Source: Nitrososphaerota archaeon (GTDB taxonomy: Archaea; Thermoproteota; Nitrososphaeria; Nitrososphaerales; CADDZS01). Taken from it: a DNA stretch of 6,148 nucleotides. A program made the translations under genes and the position numbers. Below, in pieces: positions 4,793-6,148 of this stretch. The stretch lies in NCBI GenBank assembly GCA_027886795.1, contig JAPCJU010000075.1, positions 1 to 6,148 of the forward strand, read 5' to 3'. The first letter of the stretch is position 1, and each line of letters starts with the position of its first letter. The notes below the pieces were generated by a model, which was not told the DNA's origin, did no database searches, and saw only the letters and a program-made list of their open reading frames with translations.

Positions 4793-4830
4793 CGACCGGC
4801 CGAATTAGAAAGATATCTAGCTCCCGGTCG
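4793..4830. repeat. GC-rich inverted repeat CGACCGG/CCGGTCG
   Basis: CGACCGG (4793-4799) is the exact reverse complement of CCGGTCG (4824-4830); the 24-nt loop contains the palindrome AGATATCT (4811-4818). It is unusually GC-rich for this spacer. It may be an RNA 3'-end structure of the toxin-antitoxin transcript or a protein-binding site. Confidence 0.45.
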
Positions 4831-4886
4831 TCGTCCAAATATATGAGACATCATTCCTTTAATAACAAAATGTACTTTCTTTTTTC

Positions 4887-4902
4887 ATACTACCTATAGT
4901 AT
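4887..4902. promoter_or_regulatory. 16-bp palindrome with TATA-like core upstream of paaK
   Basis: ATACTA (4887-4892) and TAGTAT (4897-4902) are inverted around CCTA. The right half, CTATAGTAT, is TATA-like. A protein bound here could block TBP, so this is a candidate operator-promoter for the downstream ligase gene, which would then have a leader of about 125 nt. It follows a T6 tract (4880-4885) that may end upstream transcription. Confidence 0.35.
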
Positions 4903-5048
4903 CGCAGGAGATGTCGCTCGTTGTTTCGGCCCGTTTTGTCATATGATCAACTCTCATCCCAAGTTCACGTGATTGTGAAATCGTAACAAAAGCTACAAGA
5001 TCCATGAGTTGATGCAAGAAGTTGCCTGAAGTCTTTTTCAATCAAAAA

Positions 5049-6148
5049 ATGGAGCGCCTGCCCCAAAAAGAGCTAGCCGAACTGCAGACGAAAAAATTCC
5101 GGGCGATCATAAATTATGCGTACGAGAATTCGGTCTACTACAAGAAAGTCCTAGATGATGCAAATCTAAAACCGGGCGATATTCGCGGGATATCAGACCT
5201 ACAGAAGGCCAACATCTTCACCACGAAAGAAGATCTGAGACGAAATTATCCGTTCGGGATGCTCGCCATACCGAAAAACAAGGTCGTCGAAATGCATGCA
5301 ACCTCGGGTACTACTGGCACCCCGACCCTCGGCCTGCATTCACAGCGAGACATCGAAGATTGGGGAGAGATCGCTGCTAGATCGCTCGTAATGTCGGGGC
5401 TGACGAAGGACGACGTTTTTCAGATAACTCCGAGTCTCGGAATGTTTTCCGGCGGTTTCGGGTTTTACCACGGGGCGAGAAAAGTCGGTTGCACAATTGT
5501 TCCCGCAAGTGCCGGCTTCTCCAAGAGACAGATAGAGTTCATGGTAAACTTTGGTACAACAACTTTTTCCGCGATCGTGTCCTACGGATTTCGTCTCGCC
5601 GAGGTCGCGCACGAAATGGGTCTAGATCCGCGGAGGGATACGAAGGTGCGGAAGGGGATCTTCGGTAGCGAAATCTGGACTAAGGAGACCAAGAAAAAAA
5701 TGTCTGATCTCTGGGATTTGGATCCTTACGACATCTATGGTTTCACCGAGCTTTGCGGGCCGGGCGTTGGAAATGATTGTCGCGTGCACGACGGCCTTCA
5801 CATCTGGCAGGATTATTTCTTGACGGAGGTAGTTGATCCAAAAACGGGCGAACCTCTTGGTCCCGAGGAGGAGGGAGAGCTAGTGTTCACGACCCTGTCC
5901 AAGGAGGCGATGCCTCTTTTGAGGTACCGAAGCAGGGATATTTCTTACCTGATTGATTCCTCCTCATGTGACTGCGGTAGAAGCCACATGCGTTATTCAG
6001 AAATCAAGGCGAGAGCAGACGACATGCTAAAGGTGTCGGGAGTAAATTTCTGGCCCTCGCAGGTCGAAACAGTCCTCCTGAAAGAAGTCGAGTTTGGCCC
6101 CGAGTACCAAATTCACGTGATCCGCGAGAGCTCAATCGACAAAATGAG
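5049..6148 (+). CDS. paaK: Phenylacetate-CoA ligase-like enzyme (PaaK family), C-terminus beyond window
   Basis: The frame is open from ATG 5049 to the window edge (366 codons of about 430 for the family). It belongs to the adenylate-forming ligases, which activate an aryl acid with ATP and transfer it to CoA; in archaea PaaK-like enzymes usually act in aromatic amino acid metabolism. Motifs in order: the ATP loop TSGTTGTPT (85-93), YGFTELCGPGV (230-240) with the conserved T-E, GELVFTTL, LLRYRSRD with D297, a CDCGRSH stretch, and the hinge/linker DDMLKVSGVNFWPSQVE (324-340). The P-loop has Thr91 where most PaaK have Lys, and the linker reads S-G-V-N rather than R-G-V-N, so substrate and kinetics may differ from true phenylacetate ligases. 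A TTG nine codons upstream (5022) is a less likely start; there is no Shine-Dalgarno. Confidence 0.9.
   Translation, partial: MERLPQKELAELQTKKFRAIINYAYENSVYYKKVLDDANLKPGDIRGISDLQKANIFTTKEDLRRNYPFGMLAIPKNKVVEMHATSGTTGTPTLGLHSQRDIEDWGEIAARSLVMSGLTKDDVFQITPSLGMFSGGFGFYHGARKVGCTIVPASAGFSKRQIEFMVNFGTTTFSAIVSYGFRLAEVAHEMGLDPRRDTKVRKGIFGSEIWTKETKKKMSDLWDLDPYDIYGFTELCGPGVGNDCRVHDGLHIWQDYFLTEVVDPKTGEPLGPEEEGELVFTTLSKEAMPLLRYRSRDISYLIDSSSCDCGRSHMRYSEIKARADDMLKVSGVNFWPSQVETVLLKEVEFGPEYQIHVIRESSIDKM

Larger units (their letters stand above)
4756..5048. other. Intergenic region upstream of paaK
   Basis: No supported gene lies in these 293 bp. They hold the oligo-T and GC-rich inverted repeat on the left, a T6 run at 4880-4885, the 16-bp palindrome at 4887-4902, and an 8-bp inverted repeat ATCAACTC/GAGTTGAT (4946-4953 with 5006-5013) near the paaK start. 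A 60-codon minus-strand TTG frame (4859-5041) shows no family resemblance. Confidence 0.5.

Noticed and set aside
4859..5041. 60-codon minus-strand frame divergent from paaK
   Set aside because: TTG start without support, no family match, and it covers the probable paaK control region.
1..6148. CRISPR array, transposase or insertion-sequence ends
   Set aside because: No regularly spaced repeats, no transposase motif and no matched terminal repeats with target duplications were seen.

Overview
The window looks archaeal. The evidence is an N-terminally cut winged-helix regulator tail at the left edge, VapBC pairs with AbrB-type and MetJ/Arc-type antitoxins, a PadR regulator fused to a nuclease-fold domain, oligo-T stretches after genes in place of stem-plus-T terminators, and a PaaK-type acyl-CoA ligase. 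The mix of winged-helix, PadR and PaaK genes fits a Nitrososphaerota- or Bathyarchaeia-like member of the TACK archaea, but this is inference; there is no rRNA or other marker here.

Layout, left to right. (1) The last 27 codons of a winged-helix protein, followed by T-rich sequence. (2) About 0.75 kb of low-information DNA with one doubtful 132-codon ORF. (3) A VapB (AbrB fold)/VapC (PIN) toxin-antitoxin pair. (4) A 300-bp spacer with inverted repeats, then a 263-residue PadR-type regulator with a C-terminal domain resembling an Mrr/restriction-endonuclease fold without its catalytic set. (5) An overlapping DUF4258/DUF2283 pair, probably a second toxin-antitoxin-like unit. (6) A convergent small retropepsin-like aspartic protease homologue whose active-site glycine is replaced by serine (D-S-S). 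(7) A 316-bp spacer, then a ribbon-helix-helix antitoxin overlapping a PIN-domain toxin by 4 bp, in which the usual first catalytic aspartate of PIN proteins is asparagine. (8) A 293-bp spacer with inverted repeats, then the first 366 codons of a PaaK-like phenylacetate-CoA ligase that runs off the right edge.

The middle 3.9 kb (about 880-4755) reads as an accessory island of three small two-gene modules plus a regulator and a protease. The small genes mostly use TTG starts, whereas padR and paaK use ATG and appear richer in G/C-ending codons. Within each pair the genes are tightly coupled (5-bp gap, 13-bp overlap, 4-bp overlap), as expected for antitoxin/toxin co-translation. No CRISPR array, tRNA, rRNA, transposase or terminal inverted repeat was seen. 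The most unusual items are the PadR-nuclease-fold fusion, the D-S-S protease beside the DUF4258/DUF2283 pair, and the N-for-D PIN protein.
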